Assembly (NCBI GenBank): GCA_009774345.1
Contig: VSNR01000006.1
Location: 1-50,171, forward strand
DNA from: Lachnospiraceae bacterium
Lineage (GTDB): Bacteria; Bacillota; Clostridia; Lachnospirales; Lachnospiraceae
Length of the DNA: 50,171 bases
Direction: 5' to 3'
Shown: positions 33,837 through 40,425 of the stretch, one piece after another
How positions within the stretch are numbered: the stretch's first letter is position 1
Layout: every line of letters starts with the position of its first letter
The notes under the pieces: generated by a model
Told to the model about the DNA's origin: nothing
Database searches by the model: none
Seen by the model: only the letters and a program-made list of their open reading frames with translations
Made by a program: the position numbers and the translations under genes

Positions 33837-34994
33837 ATGAAAATAGATAAAACAGATAAAATTAAGGAGACATTACAGATGGAGATCGCGCTGCCCGCAG
33901 TTGTCCAGCAGAGAGCAGATGCCGTGTTTGAACAGATTCAGAGGGAGCACACAGGAAAAGGAGAAAAGAGGATACGAAAAAGCATGTGGGGAAGCGTGGC
34001 GGCAGCGATGCTGGCGCTGAGTACAGTGACTGTGTGCGCAGCGGCGTATATGAATTGGAGCAGCGGTATGGAAGAACAATTTGACGCCACAGATGAGCAG
34101 AAAGCATTTCTGGAAGAGCAGGAGATGGTAAAGCCGATGAGCAGCAGCGTGACCAAGGAGGGCGTTACAGTCACAGCGCAGCAGAGCATTGCGGACAGCC
34201 GCTTTGCGCATCTCTCATTTCGCGTTGAAGGCTATGAGGTGAAGGAGGGGGGTATCTTGCAGCCGGATTTTGAGACGGTGCATGTCACGGTGGACGGCAA
34301 AGAAGGTTTTGTGCTAAAACATGCCTTTTTTAACAACTGGCATATAACAGATGACGAGCGCACGTACACCAACGATGACACGCCGATACAGGAGCGCAGG
34401 GATGGAACGCTGGTGGAGCGCTACAGGAACGATGACGGCAGTATGGAGTATATTATTACGGTTATGAAGGACTTTGAGGAGCACAGTCTGATTGGAAAAG
34501 AAGTGCATGTGGAGCTTGAGAATCTGGGGACGCATGTACGGTATTCGAACGCCTACAGAAAGGAGATTGAGGCAGTGTGGAGCTTTGACTTTACGCTGGA
34601 TGGCTCCGATCAGGTCAGAAGTGAAGAGATGTCACAGCCATTGGGAGACAGCGGCGCCACAGTGACCCAAGTCGAATTATCGCCCATTTCCTTCTATGTA
34701 GAGTATGAGTATGCGTTACCGTCAATAGAAATGAAAGCAAATCATGGTGTCTGGACGTTTGGAGGAGTGCCGCCGCTCGTTGGCGTTCGTCTGAAAGATG
34801 GCACAATGATTACCGGGGTAATGGGCGGCGCTTCAGAGGGGTATTCGGACAATGCTGGAATCTATGTATATTACGGGACAATCAACCGGATTATAGACCC
34901 ACAGGAGGTGGATACGCTGTTGTTTAGTAAGTCCTCCCTATATGAGATGGAGGGAACGCGCCCTAAGGAAGAGTATTATTTTGTTCCTTTTTAG
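33837..34994 (+). CDS. DUF4179 membrane protein, probable anti-sigma factor
   Basis: A 385-residue single-pass membrane protein. A cytoplasmic N-terminus of about 45 residues (predicted sigma-binding) is followed by a transmembrane helix (SVAAAMLALSTVTVCAAAYM, about 47-66) and an extracellular DUF4179 domain (QFDATDEQKAFLEEQEMV, GVTVTAQQSIADSRFAHLSF). Genes of this type follow ECF sigma genes in many Clostridia and act as anti-sigma factors. The zinc-binding HxxxCxxC motif of other anti-sigma proteins is absent. ATG 33837 follows TGGAGGCAG. Confidence 0.85.
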   Translation: MKIDKTDKIKETLQMEIALPAVVQQRADAVFEQIQREHTGKGEKRIRKSMWGSVAAAMLALSTVTVCAAAYMNWSSGMEEQFDATDEQKAFLEEQEMVKPMSSSVTKEGVTVTAQQSIADSRFAHLSFRVEGYEVKEGGILQPDFETVHVTVDGKEGFVLKHAFFNNWHITDDERTYTNDDTPIQERRDGTLVERYRNDDGSMEYIITVMKDFEEHSLIGKEVHVELENLGTHVRYSNAYRKEIEAVWSFDFTLDGSDQVRSEEMSQPLGDSGATVTQVELSPISFYVEYEYALPSIEMKANHGVWTFGGVPPLVGVRLKDGTMITGVMGGASEGYSDNAGIYVYYGTINRIIDPQEVDTLLFSKSSLYEMEGTRPKEEYYFVPF

Positions 34995-35132
34995 GACTTT
35001 TATCCAAAATTAAAATGATAAACTGGGTTGAAAATGCATGCTTTTATATAGAGGTATTACAGCATTGTGAATTATACACAAAATCAAGTAAAATGCAATG
35101 TAAATATACTATAAAATTGAATTAAAAATAGC

Positions 35133-35161
35133 TTTACATCCCCGCTAAAAAAAGGTAAAAT
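35133..35161 (+). promoter_or_regulatory. Promoter of the BlaI-type gene
   Basis: -35 TTTACA (35133-35138), 17-nt spacer, -10 TAAAAT (35156-35161). The rest of 34995-35132 is AT-rich and shows nothing else that I recognise. Confidence 0.65.
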
Positions 35162-35227
35162 AGGAATAGTAGGTAATCGTGGTAGAGCATTAACATACCG
35201 GTTTTTCAATTAATGGAGGAAGATACA

Positions 35228-35617
35228 ATGGATAGTAGGATTCGATGCGAAATGTCTCAGTCTGAGAGTCTGATCATGGAGTACTTGTGGAAAAATGATG
35301 AAGGTAAATGTTTTAGTGAAATTATGGAATATCTGAACGGGGAATTGCAGAAGAACTGGAAGAAGCAGACGATCAATACGTTTATCAGGCATTTGATTGA
35401 CAAGGGTCTTGTGACAGCGGAAGCAACCCAGAAGAGCAGACGTTATCATGCGGCATTGACACCTGTACAGTTTGCGCGCGGCAAGGCAAACAAAATTCTC
35501 GCGGACTATTATAATGGCTCTGTCCAGACCTTTTTGTCAGCACTTTCAGGCGGAAAGCAGCTCAGCAAAGAGCTGGCAGACGAGCTGCAAAAGATGGTGG
35601 AAGCAGATCTTAATTGA
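35228..35617 (+). CDS. BlaI/MecI-family transcriptional repressor
   Basis: A 129-residue winged-helix protein. The BlaI pattern is SESLIMEYLWKNDEGKCFSE, then QTINTFIRHLIDKGLVTAEA (recognition helix) and SRRYHAALTP. The C-terminal helices form the dimer (LSALSGGKQLSKELADELQ). No BlaR1/MecR1 metalloprotease sensor lies beside it, so it must be released by another route or controlled by a distant partner. ATG 35228 follows TGGAGGAAG. It is monocistronic. Confidence 0.92.
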   Translation: MDSRIRCEMSQSESLIMEYLWKNDEGKCFSEIMEYLNGELQKNWKKQTINTFIRHLIDKGLVTAEATQKSRRYHAALTPVQFARGKANKILADYYNGSVQTFLSALSGGKQLSKELADELQKMVEADLN

Positions 35618-35655
35618 CAGGAACATCAATCGGACAATTCGTGCACCTGTGTGCA

Positions 35656-35692
35656 TAAAAACGCTGGAAATCTTGATTTCCAGCGTTTTTTA
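35656..35692. terminator. Bidirectional terminator of blaI-type gene and pfl operon
   Basis: AAAAACGCTGGAAAT (35657-35671) pairs perfectly with ATTTCCAGCGTTTTT (35676-35690) over loop CTTG, with A- and T-runs on both sides. Confidence 0.93.
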
Positions 35693-35707
35693 CATCTTAT
35701 ATTCAGA

Positions 35708-35953
35708 TTAGATCGCCTCGTGGAATGTACGAGAGATGACATCTGCCTGCTGCTCCGGTGTCAGCTTAATAAAGTTTACAGCATATCCAGATACACGGAT
35801 TGTCAACTGAGGATAGTTCTCAGGATGCTTCTGTGCATCTAACAGCGTGTCTCTGTTTAATACGTTTACATTGAGGTGGTGTCCACCCTTTGTAGCATAA
35901 CCATCTAATAAAGAAACTAAGTTATCAACCTGTGCTGCATTATCTACTGCCAT
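35708..35953 (-). CDS. Separate glycyl radical domain of pyruvate formate-lyase (GrcA-like)
   Basis: An 81-residue protein equal to the C-terminal domain of PFL. GGHHLNVNVLNRDTLLDA (about 23-40) leads to the radical loop RVSGYAVNF with glycine G56, and the ending QQADVISRTFHEAI matches that of complete PFL enzymes. PflA should form the radical on G56. E. coli GrcA (YfiD) is a related but longer spare part that replaces damaged PFL ends. Here it seems to be the only radical domain, because the PflB encoded upstream lacks one. AGGAGG precedes ATG 35953, 29 nt behind the 67-residue gene. A strong terminator follows. Confidence 0.93.
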   Translation of the reverse strand: MAVDNAAQVDNLVSLLDGYATKGGHHLNVNVLNRDTLLDAQKHPENYPQLTIRVSGYAVNFIKLTPEQQADVISRTFHEAI

Positions 35954-35982
35954 AGTTCTATACCTCCTATTAATTCATAAAA

Positions 35983-36186
35983 TTACTCATGATCCAATCC
36001 CTCGTGAAGTGTCGGAACACTGCACGCCATCGGATTGCTGGAACAGTCTGTACATCCAAGAGTCTGGACTTCTTTCGTGGAAGCGTCCTCGCTGACATCT
36101 ACATTGAAATGTCCGACAGCCTTCTCACCGGAAAATCCGGCATCAAGCTGAGATACAAGGTCGTCAATCATTGATTTCTCATCCAT
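35983..36186 (-). CDS. 67-residue cysteine-containing protein, degenerate relative of the glycyl radical domain
   Basis: I do not know this family. It lies in the pfl operon between pflB and the radical-domain gene, with ribosome binding site AGGTG 5 nt before ATG 36186. Residues 7-31 (IDDLVSQLDAG, then GHFNVDV) align with residues 9-31 of the neighbour (VDNLVSLLDGY, then HHLNVNV). After that the two diverge. Where the radical glycine loop should be, this protein has C45-x2-C48-x6-C55 (GCTDCSSNPMAC) and an acidic His-containing end. It looks like a duplicated radical domain turned into a metal, disulphide or redox module. A role in protecting, assembling or activating split PFL is inference. 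Confidence 0.8.
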   Translation of the reverse strand: MDEKSMIDDLVSQLDAGFSGEKAVGHFNVDVSEDASTKEVQTLGCTDCSSNPMACSVPTLHEGLDHE

Positions 36187-36211
36187 AGATACACCTATTC
36201 CTCTCTATGAT

Positions 36212-36245
36212 ATGGCAGCTACAGGCTGTATCCTGCGGCTGCCAT
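36212..36245 (-). promoter_or_regulatory. Intercistronic hairpin after pflB
   Basis: ATGGCAGCTACAGG (36212-36225) and CCTGCGGCTGCCAT (36232-36245) form a 14-bp stem with one mismatch and one G-T pair, 5 nt behind the pflB stop codon and without a T-run. It probably stabilises pflB mRNA or makes expression of the two small downstream genes differ from pflB. Confidence 0.6.
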
Positions 36246-36250
36246 GGTTT

Positions 36251-38290
36251 TTAGTTGTTCAGGTCAAGCTCGATATCGCCAGAGAATACCTTTGCTTCCT
36301 TGCCAAGAGCGTTCGGAATAATGGTAAAGGTATTAGAGATACCATCCTGTGCATCCTTGAACGGAAGTTTTGATACAGAGGACAGAGAAGCTACTGCACC
36401 ATGTGTATCACGTCCATGCATTGGGTTTGCACCCGGAGCGAACGGCTGTCCCTTCTTACGTCCATCTGGTGTATTACCTGTAGCCTTACCATAAGTTACA
36501 TTGGATGTAATTGTAAGGATAGAAGTGGTAGGAACACCATTTCTGTAGGTGTGATGTCTTCTGATCGCGGTCATAAACTTATGAACAACATCCTGAGCGA
36601 TCAGGTCAACGCGGTCATCGTCATTACCATACTTAGGGAACTCGCCTGTTGTCTCGAAGTCAACGATGATGCCGTCCTCGTCACGGATTGCCTTTACCTG
36701 TGCATACTTGATTGCAGATAAAGAGTCAGCAACGATGGAAAGTCCAGCAACACCTGTAGCGAAGTATCTCTTCACGTCTCTGTCATGAAGCGCCATTTCT
36801 GCTCTCTCGTAGCAGTACTTGTCATGCATATAGTGGATGATATTGAGTGTATTTACATACACATCTGCCTGCCACTCAAGCATATCCATGAACTTGCTGT
36901 ACACATCATCATAATCAAGGATATCACCCTCAACAGGACGATATTTTGGTCCAACCTGTTTCTTGGTAACTTCGTCCACACCGCCATTTAAAGCGTAGAG
37001 CAGACATTTTGCAACGTTTGCACGAGCGCCGAAGAACTGCATTTCCTTACCGATTACCATAGAAGATACGCAGCATGCGATACCGTAGTCATCACCGTGT
37101 GTCACTCTCATCAGGTCATCGTTCTCATACTGGATAGAAGAAGTCTGGATAGACATCTTAGCGCAGTATCTCTTCCAGTTCTCAGGAAGTCTTGTAGACC
37201 AGAGTACAGTTAAGTTCGGCTCTGGGCTGGGTCCGAGGTTTGTCAGAGTGTTCAGGTAACGGAAGGACATCTTTGTAACCATAGGACGTCCGTCTACGCC
37301 GACACCGCCGAGGGACTCTGTTACCCATACCGGGTCGCCAGCGAAGATCTGGTTGTATTCCGGTGTACGAGCGAACTTGATGCAGCGCAGTTTCATGATA
37401 AAGTGGTCAACGAACTCCTGGATCTGCTCCTCTGTAAAGGTGCCGTTCTTTAAGTCTCTCTGTGCGTAGCAGTCAAGGAAAGTAGAAGTACGTCCAAGGG
37501 ACATTGCAGCGCCGTTCTGCTCCTTAACAGCACATAAGTATCCGAAGTATGTAGCCTGAATTGCTTCCTGTACGTTGGTAGCCGGCTTAGAGATGTCGCA
37601 GCCGTAAGAAGCAGCCATTTCCTTCATCATCTTGAGTGCGATCATCTGCTCGGAGAGCTCTTCGCGCAGACGAATCACGTCGTCTGTCATCACGCGTCCT
37701 GTAGAATCCTTCTGAGCCTGCTTATCCTCGATCAGTCTGTCGATACCATAGAGAGCAACTCTTCTGTAGTCGCCGATGATACGCCCACGTCCGTAAGCAT
37801 CAGGAAGACCTGTGATGATGTGTGAAGAACGGCATGCTCTCATCTCCTGATTGTAAGCGTCAAAACATCCTGCGTTGTGTGTCTTTCTGTGTGTAGAGAA
37901 GAACTCACTTACCTCAGGATCTACTTCGTAGCCGTTGTCTGAGCAAGCTTTCTCTGCCATTCTGATACCGCCGTATGGCTGCAATGAACGCTTGAAAGGC
38001 TTGTCTGTCTGGAATCCAACGATTGTCTCCTTGCTCTTGTCGAGGTATCCCGGACCATGAGAAGTAATCGTAGAGATCACTTTGGTATCCATATCAAGAA
38101 CACCGCCGGCTTCTCTCTCCTTCTTCTGAAGATCAAGAACCATGTCCCATAAATCCTTTGTGTTCTGTGTAGGTCCTGCTAAGAAAGACTCATCTCCGTC
38201 GTATGGTGTGAAGTTCTTCTGAATGAAGTCACGCACGTTAATTTCGCTTTCCCATTTGCCACCTACAAAATCTTTCCATTCTGGTCTCAT
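36251..38290 (-). CDS. pflB: Formate C-acetyltransferase (pyruvate formate-lyase) lacking the glycyl radical domain
   Basis: A 679-residue cytoplasmic enzyme converting pyruvate and CoA to acetyl-CoA and formate. The barrel is complete and the catalytic cysteines C406-C407 (GIACCVS) are present, as are RALYGIDRL-like and GPSPEPNLTVLW segments. It ends shortly after GISNTFTIIPNALGK with a short acidic tail. Complete PFL of E. coli has 760 residues, and its last 70 or so carry the radical glycine. Here these are encoded separately at 35708-35953. The stop is followed by a hairpin and a well-spaced new ribosome binding site, so this is an organised split rather than a frameshift. AGGAGG precedes ATG 38290. 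Confidence 0.95.
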   Translation of the reverse strand: MRPEWKDFVGGKWESEINVRDFIQKNFTPYDGDESFLAGPTQNTKDLWDMVLDLQKKEREAGGVLDMDTKVISTITSHGPGYLDKSKETIVGFQTDKPFKRSLQPYGGIRMAEKACSDNGYEVDPEVSEFFSTHRKTHNAGCFDAYNQEMRACRSSHIITGLPDAYGRGRIIGDYRRVALYGIDRLIEDKQAQKDSTGRVMTDDVIRLREELSEQMIALKMMKEMAASYGCDISKPATNVQEAIQATYFGYLCAVKEQNGAAMSLGRTSTFLDCYAQRDLKNGTFTEEQIQEFVDHFIMKLRCIKFARTPEYNQIFAGDPVWVTESLGGVGVDGRPMVTKMSFRYLNTLTNLGPSPEPNLTVLWSTRLPENWKRYCAKMSIQTSSIQYENDDLMRVTHGDDYGIACCVSSMVIGKEMQFFGARANVAKCLLYALNGGVDEVTKKQVGPKYRPVEGDILDYDDVYSKFMDMLEWQADVYVNTLNIIHYMHDKYCYERAEMALHDRDVKRYFATGVAGLSIVADSLSAIKYAQVKAIRDEDGIIVDFETTGEFPKYGNDDDRVDLIAQDVVHKFMTAIRRHHTYRNGVPTTSILTITSNVTYGKATGNTPDGRKKGQPFAPGANPMHGRDTHGAVASLSSVSKLPFKDAQDGISNTFTIIPNALGKEAKVFSGDIELDLNN

Positions 38291-38387
38291 TTTGCAAAGC
38301 CTCCTAAAATATAAATTTAAATTTCATGCGGTAGAACACCGCCAGTTACTAAGTTTAGAATGAATCCTGTCTCACATTCATAACTGT

Positions 38388-38417
38388 ATTATATCCTCAA
38401 TTTTGTATACACGTCAA
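38388..38417 (-). promoter_or_regulatory. Promoter of the pfl operon
   Basis: Minus strand: -35 TTGACG (38412-38417), 18-nt spacer, -10 TATAAT (38388-38393). The leader is about 90 nt. TGTATACA (38404-38411) lies in the spacer and TGTAC-N8-GTACA (38428-38445) just upstream; both are possible repressor sites. Confidence 0.75.
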
Positions 38418-38467
38418 CACTATTCTTTGTACTTTTTTGTGTACAGAGGGGAAATTTTTATTAAAAT

Positions 38468-38485
38468 TTTGTGAATTATCACAAA
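38468..38485. promoter_or_regulatory. Palindrome TTTGTGA-ATTA-TCACAAA upstream of pfl
   Basis: Perfect 7-bp arms with a 4-bp centre, about 50 bp upstream of the pfl -35 and 38 bp upstream of the plus-strand -35 at 38523. The half-site resembles CRP/FNR (TGTGA) or Rex (TTGTGA) sites, but the spacing is 2 bp shorter than the classical CRP or Rex operators, so the protein is uncertain. Confidence 0.55.
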
Positions 38486-38522
38486 CGACTCACATGAGAT
38501 TTTGGCAGCATGTTTTTATTCC

Positions 38523-38550
38523 TTGAATTATCCACCACATCTGTTACAAT
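38523..38550 (+). promoter_or_regulatory. Promoter of the ThuA/TIM-barrel gene
   Basis: -35 TTGAAT (38523-38528), 16-nt spacer, -10 TACAAT (38545-38550). The resulting leader of about 100 nt contains small GC-rich stems (38596-38640) that I cannot assign to a known riboswitch. Confidence 0.5.
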
Positions 38551-38655
38551 AAAAAGTAGTACAAAATACACCACATTACGCCATCACACGGCGAAAGCTG
38601 GAAGACAGCGCTATACCAATAGCCGGAAGGGCTGACTACGTAAGGAGGGGAAAGC

Positions 38656-40239
38656 ATGATCAAAGTAACGATATGGAATGAAAACCTGCATGAACAGCAG
38701 CAGGAGGAAGTGAGAGCAGTTTATCCAGAAGGGATCCATGGGTGTATAGCAGATTTTTTGTCAAAGGATCCTCAATTATGGATACAGACTGCGACGTTTG
38801 CTGAGTCAGAACATGGGTTGACAGAGGCGGTACTGTCAGAGACAGATGTCCTGATTTATTGGGGGCATATGGCACATGAAGCGTTTTCAGATGAGGTGGC
38901 GCAGCGTGTACAAAAGCATGTACTTCAGGGAATGGGATTGATCGCACTCCACTCTGCACATCTTGCCAAGATCATGCGTCTCCTGATGGGAACCAGCATG
39001 ACCCTTCGCTGGAAACATGGGGACCGTGAGCGCCTCTTTGCCACTGCGCCGTCCCATCCAATCGCAAAGGGGCTGCCGCCGCAGTTTGACATTCCCACAG
39101 AGGAGATGTACGGCGAATATTTTGATATTCCTAAGCCGGATGATGTGGTGTTTACAGGCTGGTTTGCAGGCGGCGAGGTCTTTCGCAGCGGTTGTACGTT
39201 TCAGCGCGGTCTGGGGAGGATATTTTACTTCCAGCCGGGACATGAGGAGTATCCGATTTATCATATGCCGGAGATCCAGCAGATTCTTGTAAACGCAGTG
39301 CACTGGTGTGCAGAAGTGAACAGGCAGCAAAGACCACTGAGCTGTACGGCGGTGAAGGCTACTTTGGAGGAGGAATATCAAAATCCACTGCGGATCTCTG
39401 TATTTTATGATCATGTCACACAGGCAGCGGCGCAGTCGGCAGGCGGGGATTGTGTGGAGGAGATTTTAAGACGGTGCAGCGATGCGGGGATACGCGGCAT
39501 TGATATTGAGTACAGCCAGCTTGTTGGGGATTTTGACCATATCTGCGAGGCGCTGCGGTATCATTATATGGAAGTGGCATCTATTTATCAGATGCTGAAT
39601 TTCAGAGATCATGAGTTTATGGGCCGCGCAAAAGAAGTGATTGATCTGGCGCACAGGATGGGTGTGAAGCGCGTTCTGATTGTGCCGGGCTTTCTCGAAC
39701 GAGACGAGGCGAAAGTCCTCCATAGCGTGAGCGGGGATTACCACGCAGTTGAGCGGTTTATGGAGCAGAATCTGTGTATTCAGTCCATGAGAACTGCATT
39801 GACTGAGCTTGTGCAGTATGCAAGGCCCTTGGGTGTCGAGGTGACGCTCGAAGATTTTGATGATGTCGAAGCACCCTATTCGAGAATGAATGAGCTGCTG
39901 TGGTTTATGAGGAATGTTCCAGGGCTAAGGTGTACGTTTGATATGGGCAACTTTGCGTTTGGCTATGAGAATGTGATGGACGCTTATGAACTGCTGAAAA
40001 ATTATATTGTGCATGTGCACTGTAAGGACAGGGGCAGTGAGGGAAACGGCTTGCAGTCTGTTCCAACAGGAAGCGGCTATATTCCCATTGCACAGCTTGT
40101 CAGGAAACTGAATGCTGCCGGGTATCGCGGTTATCTGTCCATTGAGCATTTTGGGGATTTAGATCAGATGGCGAGCATTGAACAGTCTGCACATTTTCTG
40201 AAATCATTGTTGGAACACAGACAAACTATACCCCAATAA
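38656..40239 (+). CDS. ThuA domain fused to a sugar phosphate isomerase/epimerase-like TIM barrel
   Basis: A 527-residue soluble fusion protein. Residues 1-220 are a ThuA (trehalose utilisation) domain: MIKVTIWNENLHEQ, DVLIYWGHMAHEAF, GLIALHSAHLAKIM, GEYFDIPKPDDVVFTGWFAGG and YFQPGHEEYPIYH. Residues about 240-520 are a xylose-isomerase-like TIM barrel with metal-type residues in VEVTLEDFDD, CTFDMGNFAFG, VHVHCKD and YLSIEHFGD. In other genomes the two are often separate neighbouring genes for unusual sugar metabolism (keto-sugar or inositol type). The substrate is unknown. AAGGAGGGG lies upstream of the start, which is ATG 38656. It is monocistronic. Confidence 0.9.
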   Translation: MIKVTIWNENLHEQQQEEVRAVYPEGIHGCIADFLSKDPQLWIQTATFAESEHGLTEAVLSETDVLIYWGHMAHEAFSDEVAQRVQKHVLQGMGLIALHSAHLAKIMRLLMGTSMTLRWKHGDRERLFATAPSHPIAKGLPPQFDIPTEEMYGEYFDIPKPDDVVFTGWFAGGEVFRSGCTFQRGLGRIFYFQPGHEEYPIYHMPEIQQILVNAVHWCAEVNRQQRPLSCTAVKATLEEEYQNPLRISVFYDHVTQAAAQSAGGDCVEEILRRCSDAGIRGIDIEYSQLVGDFDHICEALRYHYMEVASIYQMLNFRDHEFMGRAKEVIDLAHRMGVKRVLIVPGFLERDEAKVLHSVSGDYHAVERFMEQNLCIQSMRTALTELVQYARPLGVEVTLEDFDDVEAPYSRMNELLWFMRNVPGLRCTFDMGNFAFGYENVMDAYELLKNYIVHVHCKDRGSEGNGLQSVPTGSGYIPIAQLVRKLNAAGYRGYLSIEHFGDLDQMASIEQSAHFLKSLLEHRQTIPQ

Positions 40240-40297
40240 TTGCAATTTATACCAAAACTATTTTATTTCGACAAAATATCCTTTACAATAATAAACG

Positions 40298-40313
40298 AAT
40301 TGTCGCGACAATT
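40298..40313. promoter_or_regulatory. 16-bp perfect palindrome upstream of the signalling operon
   Basis: AATTGTCGCGACAATT is fully self-complementary. A further half-site CGACAA lies at 40269-40274, and a -10-like TACAAT at 40284-40289. It is a good candidate operator for the gene set starting at 40426. Confidence 0.55.
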
Positions 40314-40332
40314 TCAACTTACTATGCTAAAG

Positions 40333-40374
40333 TTGCTGGAGCTTTCATTTTCCCCCGAAATGAAGTTCCAGCAA
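40333..40374 (+). promoter_or_regulatory. Leader hairpin before the MCP gene
   Basis: TTGCTGGA (40333-40340) pairs with TCCAGCAA (40367-40374), and inside it TTCATTT (40344-40350) with AAATGAA (40358-40364) around a C-rich loop. No T-run follows, so it is a leader structure rather than an obvious terminator of the preceding gene. Confidence 0.55.
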
Positions 40375-40425
40375 TTTGCATTCTGTATGTTTGATGCGCA
40401 GAAGATCTTGTGAGGAGGTATTAAG

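Noticed and set aside
38580..38650. A c-di-GMP-I (GEMM) riboswitch
   Set aside because: The ACGGCGAAAG start is suggestive, but the conserved GACGCAAAGC core and following elements are missing.
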